Assembly: GCA_963718305.1 (NCBI GenBank)
Contig: CAVQZG010000009.1
Span: 62,001 to 126,000, forward strand
Length of the DNA stretch: 64,000 bases
Reading direction: 5' to 3'
Origin: RYN-230 sp963718305
Lineage (GTDB): Bacteria; Actinomycetota; Actinomycetes; Streptosporangiales; Streptosporangiaceae
Below the pieces are notes generated by a model. The model did no database searches, was not told the origin of the DNA, and saw only the letters and a list, made by a program, of their open reading frames with translations. Both the position numbers and the translations under genes were made by a program. Each line of letters begins with the position of its first letter. The stretch's first letter is position 1. Positions 36,379 through 44,469 of this stretch are shown piece after piece.

Positions 36379-36421
36379 CTACGGATCAGAAGGTTGGGGG
36401 TTCGAGTCCCTCCGAGCGCGC
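36379..36421. mobile_element. attR-type copy of the tRNA-Arg 3' part
   Basis: 43 bp identical to 32053-32095, running from the anticodon loop to the tRNA 3' end, then diverging. Both copies are followed by CCCAGGTCA a few bases on. The distance from attL is 4,326 bp, the size of the decayed element. Confidence 0.88.
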
Positions 36422-36662
36422 AATGGAATCCCAGGTCAGCATCATGGTCATGACCTATCTTCTTCGCCGTCCCCGTCATCTGGCCTGATCCCGGCCCTTC
36501 TCGGCGAGTAACCAAGTGAGTACCTAAGGTCAACTACTCGCTTTGGCCCTGACGAGGTGATCCGCGTATGGCGCTCAACGCTGCAGCCTGCTGCGCACTA
36601 GAGCACACCATTTCAGCAGGTCAATAGGGGAGTGGGCAGGCAGCTGATGCGGCCGTAGATCT

Positions 36663-36684
36663 CTACGGATCCGAAGGTCGGAGG
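36663..36684. repeat. Degenerate third copy of the att core
   Basis: From CTACGGATC onward, 19 of 22 bases match the tRNA-Arg anticodon and variable region. It may be the scar of an older, adjacent insertion. Confidence 0.55.
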
Positions 36685-36747
36685 ATATCGGATTGAAGAT
36701 CAGCCGCGCTACGCTTGGTGCATCGTGCTCGTGGGGGGGTGCCGGAG

Positions 36748-37419
36748 ATGACAGGGCCGGGAGACGAGGTAGCAGCGGGCGCGGGCGGCCATAGCCGCCT
36801 GCGGGCGTCCCACGCCGACCGCGAGCAAGTGATCGAGGTGCTCAAGACCGCCTTCGTGCAAGGACGGTTGGACAGGGACGAGTTCGACCTGAGGGTCGGC
36901 CGGGGACTGGCGTCGCGGACCTACGCGGACCTCGCCGCCCTCACCGCCGACATCCCCACCCGGCTGACCAGAGCCCGGCCGCCTGAGCCCGCCAGGGAAT
37001 CGGTGAACAAGAAGGCAGTCGTGGCGGTGGCCTGCGCGACCGCCGCATGCTTCGGCGTGTTGCCTGTAACGATGCTCACGCCGGACGGGTCGCCCTTTGC
37101 GGTGCCGGTCATCGTGGTCACGTTCGTCTTGTGGATGGCCGCGCCGACAGGCTGGCTTGTGCTGTTGCACGACTGGCTTGACAAGCGCGCTGGACGGCAG
37201 TCCGCGCAAGGGCTGCCACCGGGCCCGGGCAGTGAAGCATCCCGGCGTCTGGCACCGGCCGACCCGGCCAGACAGCTCCCGCGGACCGGTCACGGCCTTC
37301 ATCACACTGCCGAAGCCGCACAGAGCCGCCATTCCCGTATTCTCCTGCCCGGAGTCCGTCCACCGCATCGAGGGCATCCTCTAGGCCGTCGATACGCGCT
37401 CGGCTACCTCGGCCACTGA
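36748..37419 (+). CDS. DUF1707 domain membrane protein
   Basis: The N-terminal DUF1707 module is clear: RASHADREQVIEVLKTAFVQ and GRLDRDEFDLRVGRGLASRT, residues about 15-65. Two membrane helices follow (AVVAVACATAACFGVLPV and FAVPVIVVTFVLWMAAPTGW). The last 60 residues are low-complexity and may result from a late frame change. Function unknown; such proteins are common in actinobacteria. ATG 36748. Confidence 0.8.
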   Translation: MTGPGDEVAAGAGGHSRLRASHADREQVIEVLKTAFVQGRLDRDEFDLRVGRGLASRTYADLAALTADIPTRLTRARPPEPARESVNKKAVVAVACATAACFGVLPVTMLTPDGSPFAVPVIVVTFVLWMAAPTGWLVLLHDWLDKRAGRQSAQGLPPGPGSEASRRLAPADPARQLPRTGHGLHHTAEAAQSRHSRILLPGVRPPHRGHPLGRRYALGYLGH

Positions 37420-37549
37420 TCCGGGCCTGACACGCCAAGGCAAGCAACTCCTGATGCCACTCGGGCGAGAACAGCCGCCATGCCCAGCGCCGTTGGCCGC
37501 GCTGCCATCGCCGGTGTGCGGCCCGCCCGGGAAGCTGATGGCAGGACCA

Positions 37550-37906
37550 CTACCCTCCGCCCGAGTCTCGCGGCTCTTGGTTGTCGCGTTCTCGCTCATG
37601 ATCTGCCTTACCAGGGGCCGCACTTCGTGAGCGCGGCGCTGAGCTGCGGGGAGTGTGGGGTCGATGCCAGCGGAGGCGACGGCGCCGCCACCGAGAGATA
37701 TTCGCATTCAGCGCGGTGCGGACCACCCACGCCGCAGGCGCCGGATACCTGCTGACCTTCCGCCACGATGCGCAGGCCCGCGCGAAAGCCTCATCAACAA
37801 GATCCTGTGCCGTGTCCTGATCACCGACGCTCACCAGAACCGTGCGGAGGCACTTATCCCTGGCTCCGCGGTAGAACTCCGCGAAGTCCAGCCGTTGGGA
37901 TCCCAC
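37550..37906 (-). pseudogene. ECF sigma factor fragment (region 2 only)
   Basis: Residues 1-75 read LDFAEFYRGARDKCLRTVLV, QDLVDEAFARACASW and WVVRTALNANISRWRRRR, a good sigma region 2 of the SigE/SigL-like ECF type. The frame then runs into unrelated sequence. The neighbouring frame keeps a further stretch (ISLGGG onward) but region 4 is absent. Truncated and not expected to work. Confidence 0.8.
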
Positions 37907-38424
37907 ACCTAATCAACGCACAACCCCCGGCCGGGGACTACCTGACTTGTGCCCGCCCGCTGCCGATAGGGCTGTGCACTGACGTCGTGCCCGTTACATG
38001 CCCGATCAGATGGTCAACCAGGGCGAACAGCGGTCACTTCCGGACAAGCCGATACGGCCACCGAGCTGGTAACACGAAGGCAGGGGAGGTGGCCGAGATG
38101 ACCTTCCAAGCAGTGGGTCAGCCGTCGCCGAGCGTGCTCCCGAGATCCCCTCCCGGACGGCCATCAACAGCCAGCAACCACCACAACCAGCATGCTGTGG
38201 CCCCAAGGTCAATCCGGGCGTCGTCCTGTACGAGGCGGTCTGGCGCACGCTCGTAATGCGTAGGTCAGCGTGCCCATGGAGTGCCCGTTCGGACGGGGAT
38301 CAGCGGTGAATCACGGTCGCTCACCGACACGCCACGTCTGAGCCCACCTGCGCCGGGCCAGGTCGGGCGGCTAGGTCCACGATCTTTGCAAGCAGGTGGT
38401 CGAGCGATGGAATGGGGACGCGCG
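37907..38424. other. Intergenic region, nothing recognised
   Basis: No supported gene or clear structure between the sigma fragment and the ECF41 gene. Confidence 0.5.
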
Positions 38425-39363
38425 TCAGCCACTCGTCCAGGGCCGGAGTTTCTCGGGGTTGCGCACTACCCAGATGTGCCTGATCCGGCCACCTGCGACG
38501 TCGAACGCGAACACCGTCACAGTGACGCCGTCTTGCCGAGCCACCACCCCGGGCTGGCCGTTGACCGCGCATTCCAGGAACGTCATGTTGCTGGGTGTCC
38601 GGTTGGCGATTTCGACCCAGGCGCGCGCGATCTGCTCGGCCCCTTCGATGGGGCGCAGGAAGGTAGTGGCGAGGCCGCCGCCGTCGGCGATGGCCGTGGC
38701 ATCGGGGTCGAGCAGGCCGACGAGGGCGTTGATGTCCTTGGCTTCCCAGGCCCGCTTGAAGGCCCTGACGACGTCGGCCTGCTGGGCTGCCGGGCCCGCG
38801 GGAACCTGCGAGGCGCGGACGCGGCGGCGGGCTGAGGAGGCCAGCTGGCGGCACGTGCCCGGCGTCCGGCCGGTGACCTCGGCCACCTCGGCGAAGGGGT
38901 AGCCGAAGACATCGTGGAGGATGAACGCGACCCGCTCTGCCGGGGTCAGCGATTCCAGCACGACGAGGAAGGCCATGCTGACCGACTCGTCGAGGGTGAC
39001 CCGGTCGGCGGGGTCGGTGGTGGTGCCGCTAGGCCGCCCGGTGATCCACTGCGTGCTTTCGGGCAGCGGCTCGGGGATCCATTCACCTACGTAGCGCTCC
39101 CGCCGGACCCGCGCGGAGCCAAGCAGGTTGAGGCAGATGCGGCTGGTGACCGTGGTCAGCCAGGCGCCCGGGTTCTCGATGGCTTGCTGCTGCTGCCCGG
39201 ACATGGCGTACCAGCGGGCGTAGGTCTCTTGCACGGCATCCTCGGCCTCGGCCAGGGAGCCCAGCAGCCGGTAGGCGATATTGATCAGCCGGCGCCGCTC
39301 GCTCATGACCACGTTCAGGCCCGGGTCGGGCCGGCCGTCTCCTCGCCTCGATCGGGTGGTCAT
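38425..39363 (-). CDS. ECF41 family sigma factor with SnoaL-like C-domain
   Basis: A 312-residue sigma factor. Region 2 runs INIAYRLLGSLAEAEDAVQE to GAWLTTVTSRICLNLL; region 4 runs LTPAERVAFILHDVFGYPFA to GRTPGTCRQLASSARRRV. A C-terminal NTF2/SnoaL-like domain of about 115 residues follows (ADVVRAFKRAWEAKDINALV onward). In ECF41 this domain replaces an anti-sigma factor and regulates activity. The gene diverges from a LUD-domain gene across a highly symmetric promoter region. Start ATG 39363; a GTG-proximal MSERRRL start is possible. Confidence 0.92.
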   Translation of the reverse strand: MTTRSRRGDGRPDPGLNVVMSERRRLINIAYRLLGSLAEAEDAVQETYARWYAMSGQQQQAIENPGAWLTTVTSRICLNLLGSARVRRERYVGEWIPEPLPESTQWITGRPSGTTTDPADRVTLDESVSMAFLVVLESLTPAERVAFILHDVFGYPFAEVAEVTGRTPGTCRQLASSARRRVRASQVPAGPAAQQADVVRAFKRAWEAKDINALVGLLDPDATAIADGGGLATTFLRPIEGAEQIARAWVEIANRTPSNMTFLECAVNGQPGVVARQDGVTVTVFAFDVAGGRIRHIWVVRNPEKLRPWTSG

Positions 39364-39400
39364 GGTGTCGGCGGCTCCTCGGTCACATCTGCCCTTACCC

Positions 39401-39473
39401 GTTCGACAAGACAGCGGACCGGAATGTGAGGTTGGCGCGCCGCTTCACATTCCAGCGGGTTGCGCTGTCGAAC
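39401..39473. promoter_or_regulatory. Symmetric composite promoter/operator between ECF41 and LUD genes
   Basis: GTTCGACA (39401-39408), 12 nt, GGAATGTGA (39421-39429), 15 nt, TCACATTCC (39445-39453), 12 nt, TGTCGAAC (39466-39473). Two different inverted-repeat pairs are nested with equal 12-nt spacers. TGTCGAA facing each gene resembles the TGTCACA -35 element reported for ECF41; the inner pair may bind another regulator. Confidence 0.8.
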
Positions 39474-39524
39474 TAGTCAGACGAACACATCATCCGGCAC
39501 ACCTCGACCAGCCCGGGAGGCACC

Positions 39525-40154
39525 ATGACTACCTCGATTCCGGCCACACGGTTCGCTGACCCGGCGCCCGCCGAACGCCTGGAGCAGGCGGCCGCTGCGC
39601 TGAGGTCACATGGCTTTACCGCCGAGATCCTCGACAACGCCGCCGCCGCCCGTATCCGCGTCAACGACCTGATACCCGAGGGCGCCACCGTGCTTACCGC
39701 CGCCAGCGAGACCCTCCGCCTGTCCGGCATCGATGCCGACATCAACACCAGCGGGCGCTACCAGGCCATCAAGCCGCAGACCCTGGCCATGGACCGCATC
39801 ACCGCTGCCGACGACATCCGGCGGCTGCGCGCCGTCCCCGACGTTGTCGTGGGCAGCGTCCACGCGGTCACCGAAACCGGCTCTCTCGTGGCCGCCTCGG
39901 GCACCGGGAGCCAGCTGCCTGCCTACGCAGGCGGCGCCGCCCGCGCGATCTGGATCGTCGGGGCGCAGAAGCTGGTACCCGACCTGCCCGCCGCGCTGCG
40001 CCGCGTCGAAGACCACTGCCTCCCGCTGGAAAGCGCCCGCACCCAGATAGCCTACGGGTCCCCCAGCGCCATCAACCGCCTGCTCATCCTCAACGCAGAA
40101 CTCCACCCCGGGCGCGGCACCGTCCTGCTGCTCCGCGAAGCCATCGGCTTCTGA
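39525..40154 (+). CDS. LUD domain protein
   Basis: A 209-residue protein of the LutC/YkgG fold (LUD domain), in the family of lactate-utilisation subunits. Visible are ERLEQAAAALRSHGFTAEIL, the loop EGATVLTAASETLRLSGI, AVTETGSLVAASGTGSQLP and IVGAQKLVPDLPAALRRVED. No lutA or lutB is nearby, so it probably acts alone. It is divergent from the ECF41 sigma gene and likely one of its targets. Confidence 0.85.
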   Translation: MTTSIPATRFADPAPAERLEQAAAALRSHGFTAEILDNAAAARIRVNDLIPEGATVLTAASETLRLSGIDADINTSGRYQAIKPQTLAMDRITAADDIRRLRAVPDVVVGSVHAVTETGSLVAASGTGSQLPAYAGGAARAIWIVGAQKLVPDLPAALRRVEDHCLPLESARTQIAYGSPSAINRLLILNAELHPGRGTVLLLREAIGF

Positions 40155-40309
40155 GCGACCGCGACCTTAACGGTGCCACTCCCGTAGCGGCTGGCCTCGC
40201 CGAACCCAGACACGGCGACCACTCTCGGATGGCGTCCGCGTGTAGGACCGGGAAGAGTCGTAACACCATCCATACTGGCCCGGGACACTGCTGAGCCGAT
40301 GGGAGCGCG

Positions 40310-40771
40310 ATGCCTGCCCGATTCCAGCTCGTTATCGACTGCAAGGACCCCGAGCTGCTGGCCCGCTTCTGGGCGGCTGCCCTAGGCTACGTGCTTGAAC
40401 CGCCCCCCGAAGGGTTCGCTACCTGGGACGACTGGCGGCGCGACATCGGGCTTCCCGACAGTGAGCTGGGGATCGGCGCGGACAGCATCATCGATCCCAG
40501 CGGTGAGGGCCCGCGCATCTGGTTCCATGTGATGCCGGACGCCAAGGTGGTCAAGAACCGCCTCCACCTCGACATCCATGTCAGCGGCGGCCGTTCGGTA
40601 ACCGACAGCCGTTCGGACCCGCTCGCCACCCGCAGGCAGCGGGTCAACGCCGAGGCCAGGCGGCTGACGGATCTCGGGGCCACGCTCACCGTGGTCATGA
40701 GCCAGGACGGCCTCGATCACTACGCGGTGGGGATGAAGGATCCCGAGGGCAACGAGTTCGATATCAACTAA
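40310..40771 (+). CDS. VOC family (glyoxalase-like) protein
   Basis: A 153-residue protein of the vicinal-oxygen-chelate fold. It opens FQLVIDCKDPELLARFWAAA, has WFHVMPDAKVVKNRLHLDIH mid-way, and ends MKDPEGNEFDIN. These match the actinobacterial glyoxalase-like group. Substrate and activity are unknown. Confidence 0.88.
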   Translation: MPARFQLVIDCKDPELLARFWAAALGYVLEPPPEGFATWDDWRRDIGLPDSELGIGADSIIDPSGEGPRIWFHVMPDAKVVKNRLHLDIHVSGGRSVTDSRSDPLATRRQRVNAEARRLTDLGATLTVVMSQDGLDHYAVGMKDPEGNEFDIN

Positions 40772-40894
40772 CGCCTTCGCCCGCTGCGGCTCCTCGGCGG
40801 ACAGGGTGCCGGACCGTGTAACGGAATGGAACGGGATGGAACGCCTTCTGGGTGGAAGCCAGGCCTGACTGCTGGCAGGCGCCGAGGGGGACAC

Positions 40895-41989
40895 ATGAGA
40901 CTGAGGATGGCAGCGGCAAGCCTGGCCGGACTGACCCTGCTGGCGGCGGGTACCGCAGTGACCGGGCCGGCGGTGGCGGGCACGACGCGAGCGGCCGCGC
41001 CGGCGACGACGGTGGCCGCGGAGTCCGGATACATCGACACCGAGCCGGGCGGCAAGGCGTATGACTCCCAGGGCGGGACGCCGTCGGTCACCGAGGTGTC
41101 CGACGGCCAGTACGTGGTCGAGTTCCCTAATCTGTCTGACTTGACCGACAAGGGCGGCAACTTCGAGGTCACGCCCGTGCAGACCGCCCACAACTGCACG
41201 ATCACCACGTTTGACACCGGCACTGGCGGAACGGCGATCGTCTACGTGGACTGCTACCTGCTGGGCTCGCTCACCGACACTTACTTCGACCTGACCGCGA
41301 CGCGGGCCGGCACCATCAAGCACGGACTGCTCGACTACGCCTGGGTCTCGAGCAAGAACAAGTCCTACAAGCTTTCCGGCCAGGACCTGTTCAACTCCGC
41401 GCACAAGTCCAGCACCGTGAAGCACCTGGGCACCGGCCGGTACGAGGTGACGTTTGCCGGTAAGGCCAGGACGACCAACACCGGCACGGTGAAAGTCTCG
41501 CCATACGGGTTCGGCGACGGCAACTGCCAGGCCTCCTGGCACGGCGGCAGCACCGCCACGACCGTGCACGTGGACTGCTTCGGCTACCGCGGGCACCGGC
41601 AGAACCGGGAGTTCTTGCTGGTGTACGCGCGGAACCACAACATCCTCGGCCGCTCCGGGCTGACCACCGCGAGCGCCTCGGCGTCGAAGCCGAAGACGAA
41701 GACGAAGACGTACTACCCCAGTCCTCAGTACGACAGCCGCTCGGGCGCCCGGGTGAGGGTGGTACGGCTGAGCGCAGGTCAGTACCGCGTGCACTTCAAG
41801 GGCTCGGGCGGGCCGACCGGCCCGGTCATCGGCGACGACGTGCAAGTCACCACGACCGGCAGCACCTACGCCCGGTGCACCCCGTACAGCTACTCCCAGG
41901 GCTCGAACCCGTCCGCGCTCATCACCTGCTACGACGCCCTCGGCGGCGCGGTCAACGCGTCATTCTCCGTGCAGTGGCTCCTCGGCTGA
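40895..41989 (+). CDS. Secreted protein with three cysteine-bearing repeats
   Basis: A 364-residue protein with a Sec signal peptide (MRLRMAAASLAGLTLLAAGT, likely cleaved after AVA near residue 29). The mature part contains three similar beta-rich units. Each begins with a G(Q/R)YxVxF strand (GQYVVEF, GRYEVTF, GQYRVHF) and has two cysteines about 20-25 residues apart (NCTIT...VDCY, NCQAS...VDCF, RCTPY...ITCY). These probably form a disulfide in each unit. I do not recognise a named family. ATG 40895 immediately precedes the signal peptide. Confidence 0.75.
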   Translation: MRLRMAAASLAGLTLLAAGTAVTGPAVAGTTRAAAPATTVAAESGYIDTEPGGKAYDSQGGTPSVTEVSDGQYVVEFPNLSDLTDKGGNFEVTPVQTAHNCTITTFDTGTGGTAIVYVDCYLLGSLTDTYFDLTATRAGTIKHGLLDYAWVSSKNKSYKLSGQDLFNSAHKSSTVKHLGTGRYEVTFAGKARTTNTGTVKVSPYGFGDGNCQASWHGGSTATTVHVDCFGYRGHRQNREFLLVYARNHNILGRSGLTTASASASKPKTKTKTYYPSPQYDSRSGARVRVVRLSAGQYRVHFKGSGGPTGPVIGDDVQVTTTGSTYARCTPYSYSQGSNPSALITCYDALGGAVNASFSVQWLLG

Positions 41990-42002
41990 GCCGCATCATA
42001 AG

Positions 42003-42016
42003 GGACTGTATAGTCC
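42003..42016. promoter_or_regulatory. Upstream operator-like palindrome
   Basis: GGACTGTATAGTCC, nearly identical to the palindrome at 42144-42157, with centres 141 bp apart. It lies just after the secreted-protein stop. A paired operator allowing looping is an inference. Confidence 0.55.
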
Positions 42017-42126
42017 ACTTTCACAGAACTCCCGGCGGCGTTAAGCCTGCGTGGCCGGTTCCCACGGGTGAACTCCGGAAGCCTGGAGGCGTAGCCCGGC
42101 CTGAATACCTGCCGCCTGGACGTCAG

Positions 42127-42157
42127 TTGCAGCAACTACAACTGGACTATATAGTCC
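42127..42157 (+). promoter_or_regulatory. Promoter with operator over the -10 box
   Basis: TTGCAG at 42127-42132 and TATAGT at 42150-42155 have the ideal 17-nt spacing. The perfect palindrome GGACTATATAGTCC (42144-42157) covers the -10 box. A second inverted repeat AGTTGCAGCAACT overlaps the -35. A bound repressor would block the promoter. The operon downstream ends in a TetR gene, the likely repressor. Confidence 0.7.
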
Positions 42158-42231
42158 CGTATAGTAGGTACGGCCAGGCATCAGGATCCAAGATCTCGCC
42201 CGCCCGTCATCTCGCCACCGAGGAGCACGAC

Positions 42232-42621
42232 ATGGGCATCGACACACACCCTGCCGAGAGCCAGGCTGGCCAGGCCTTCGAGGTCATCCACCACGACGAC
42301 AACCGGTTCTACGAACTGCTAGCCGACGGCCAGCCCAGAGGGCTGGCCGTCTACGAGGCAGCCGGCAACCGCTACATCTTCACGCATACCTTCATCACCG
42401 AGGGTCATCGCGGCCAGGGGCTGTCCCAGGTCCTCTTGCGGGGCGTGCTGGAGGACCTCAAGGCGCGGCACATCACGGTGACGAACTACTGCCCGGTCCT
42501 GGACCACTTCATCGAAAAGAACCCCGGGTACATCTCGCTGATCGACCCCGGCAAACCCGGAACCTGGCCGAAGAGCCACCGTGACACTGCAGCCGACCCC
42601 CCGGCCGCCACCCTCACCTAG
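42232..42621 (+). CDS. Small GNAT (YidJ-like) N-acetyltransferase
   Basis: A 129-residue short acetyltransferase-like protein of the Gcn5-related minimal type. Its pattern is FYELLADGQPRGLAVYEAAG, FTHTFITEGHRGQGLSQVLL (acetyl-CoA loop) and TNYCPVLDHFIEKNPGY. ATG 42232 was chosen for the family start; the open frame upstream overlaps the promoter. First gene of a four-gene unit. Confidence 0.88.
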   Translation: MGIDTHPAESQAGQAFEVIHHDDNRFYELLADGQPRGLAVYEAAGNRYIFTHTFITEGHRGQGLSQVLLRGVLEDLKARHITVTNYCPVLDHFIEKNPGYISLIDPGKPGTWPKSHRDTAADPPAATLT

Positions 42622-42677
42622 GGCGGGACGCGCTTTGCCTCCCACCTGTCCGACAGCACAGCGGAAAGGATCCCCAG

Positions 42678-43073
42678 ATGAACACCCCCGAGACTTATGA
42701 TGCCGGATTCTCCCATCAGATCGGCCGGTACTCCGATGCGATCCGGGTGCCTGCGGACCGCGAGCAGATCATCGTCTCCGGCACTCCCGGCCTCGATAAG
42801 AGCGGCGCCATCCCGGCCGACTTCGCCGAGGAAGCCCGGCAGGCATGGCGGAACGTCGCGACCATCCTGGGGAAGGCCGGCGCCTCGATCGGTGACATCG
42901 TGAGCGTCCGCCAGTACCTGACCCGGCGGGAGGACATCAAGACCTACGTAGCCGTGCGGAAAGAGATGATCACGCACGAGCCCGCGTTCATGCTCTCGGT
43001 CGTCGACGCGCTCGTGTGGCCTGAGATCCACGTCGAGGTCGAGGTCGTCGCCCTTGTCCCGCCAGGCCGCTGA
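42678..43073 (+). CDS. RidA family protein
   Basis: A 131-residue YjgF/UK114-type protein; archetypes hydrolyse reactive enamine/imine intermediates. Key parts are IIVSGTPGLDKSGAIPADFA, ILGKAGASIGDIVSVRQYLT and a C-terminal VWPEIHVEVEVVALV. The conserved Arg before the C-terminal strand and the usual C-terminal Glu in IEVEA/IHVEVE are present in form. It is 56 bp after the GNAT gene. Confidence 0.88.
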   Translation: MNTPETYDAGFSHQIGRYSDAIRVPADREQIIVSGTPGLDKSGAIPADFAEEARQAWRNVATILGKAGASIGDIVSVRQYLTRREDIKTYVAVRKEMITHEPAFMLSVVDALVWPEIHVEVEVVALVPPGR

Positions 43074-43136
43074 GCGACGGGGTGAGGATCCCAGAATGAG
43101 CCAGAAAGCCCGGCACGGGCCGCGGAGAGGTTCACG

Positions 43137-43775
43137 ATGATCGAGCAAACCCTGTTCTCGCTGGCCAGCACGCCAGATTCCGGCCCAGAACGGACAGGCG
43201 GAATGAACGTGGCCGTCGATGACACGTTCTCCACGGTGGCGCGGGTCCAGCTCGATGACACCTCATGGGTTGACCACATCCAGGGCTGGCTCGCCGGGGA
43301 CGGCGAGCTCATGGAGGCGCTGATGAAGCAGGCTTCCTGGGAACAGCGGTCGCGCTGGATGTACACCCGGATGGTCCAGGAGCCGCGGCTGACGGCCGAA
43401 TACCCCGTCATCGCTGACGCTCCGCAGCCTGTTGTTCAGCACCTAACCAGGGTCCTGTCAGCGCACTACGGGCGGCCATTCACACGCTTGTGGATGAACT
43501 GGTACCGGGACAACCACGACGGCACGGGCTGGCACGCCGACCGCCCGGCGAATAAGCAGGACGAGGCGGTGATCCCGGTCCTCAGCCTGGGGGCGACCCG
43601 CCGGTTCCTCATCCGCCCGGAAGGCGGGGGGCGGAGCACTGCGATCGTGGCGCACGGCGGGGACCTTGTCGTCATGGGCGGCCGCTGCCAGAAGGACTAC
43701 CAGCACTCGGTGCCTAAGCAGAAACAGCCCGCCGGAGCTCGCCTGAGCCTGAACTTCTCGATAGCTAGCCCGTGA
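43137..43775 (+). CDS. AlkB-type 2-oxoglutarate/Fe(II) dioxygenase
   Basis: A 212-residue oxidative demethylase, probably repairing alkylated DNA or RNA bases. The Fe ligands are visible as WHADR (HxD) and the later His in DYQHSVPK; the 2-oxoglutarate Arg is in PAGARLSLNF. WMNWYRDNHDGTGWHAD and LGATRRFLIRPEGGG are typical. The stop overlaps the TetR start (43772), indicating coupling. Confidence 0.92.
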   Translation: MIEQTLFSLASTPDSGPERTGGMNVAVDDTFSTVARVQLDDTSWVDHIQGWLAGDGELMEALMKQASWEQRSRWMYTRMVQEPRLTAEYPVIADAPQPVVQHLTRVLSAHYGRPFTRLWMNWYRDNHDGTGWHADRPANKQDEAVIPVLSLGATRRFLIRPEGGGRSTAIVAHGGDLVVMGGRCQKDYQHSVPKQKQPAGARLSLNFSIASP

Positions 43776-44413
43776 TGTCAACGCAGGAAGCGGAAAGCTC
43801 ACCGCCAGGAAGCCGGCTCACCGCGCGGGGAGCAGCAACACGGGACCGTATCGTCCAGGCGGCTGCGGACCTGATGTACGCCAAAGGCGTTAATGCCACC
43901 ACCCTTGACGACATCAGGGCGGCCACCGGCACTAGCAAGTCCCAGCTATACCGGCACTTTCCCGACAAGGATGCCCTGGTCCACGCGGTGATCGCGCTGC
44001 GGGGGCAGCAGGTGATGGACCGGGAAACCCAGCGGCTAGGGCGGCTTAACTCCTTCAGCGGCCTGACCCGCTGGCGCAATGCCCTGGTCCGGGTTAACTC
44101 TCTCCAGAACGGCGCCTATGGGTGCGCTCTCGGGTCGATGGCCAATGAGCTTGCCGATCAGGACGAGCAGGCACGCGCAAGTCTGGCTGAGCTTTTCAGG
44201 TCCTGGGAAGAACTGCTAGCCGCCGGGCTCCGGCGGATGCAAGCCAAAGGCACGCTCAGCCCTGACGCCGACCCCGATCAGCTGGCCGTCGGCCTGATGG
44301 CCGCGCTACAGGGCGGCTATCTCCTCGCCAGCACCGCGCATGATGTCCGGCCCATGGAGATCGCACTGGACCTCGCGCTGGATCACCTCAAGTCCTACCT
44401 GACCGAGCCTTAG
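43772..44413 (+). CDS. TetR family transcriptional regulator
   Basis: A 213-residue repressor. The N-terminal helix-turn-helix is clear (RIVQAAADLMYAKGVNATTL, then IRAATGTSKSQLYRHFPDKD), followed by a ligand-binding C-domain of the TetR_C_33/LmrA-like kind. It overlaps the AlkB gene by 4 bp and is the natural candidate to bind the palindromes upstream of the operon. Confidence 0.93.
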   Translation: MMSTQEAESSPPGSRLTARGAATRDRIVQAAADLMYAKGVNATTLDDIRAATGTSKSQLYRHFPDKDALVHAVIALRGQQVMDRETQRLGRLNSFSGLTRWRNALVRVNSLQNGAYGCALGSMANELADQDEQARASLAELFRSWEELLAAGLRRMQAKGTLSPDADPDQLAVGLMAALQGGYLLASTAHDVRPMEIALDLALDHLKSYLTEP

Positions 44414-44469
44414 CCGCCCTCACCCACGTAGGTCTTCTATTGTCGTACCCGCCTTCTAGGTTGGCGTAT

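Larger units (their letters stand above)
36222..36747. other. Intergenic region at the element's outer end
   Basis: It holds the 43-bp attR copy and a weaker second copy about 280 bp further on; no gene is supported between them. Confidence 0.6.
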
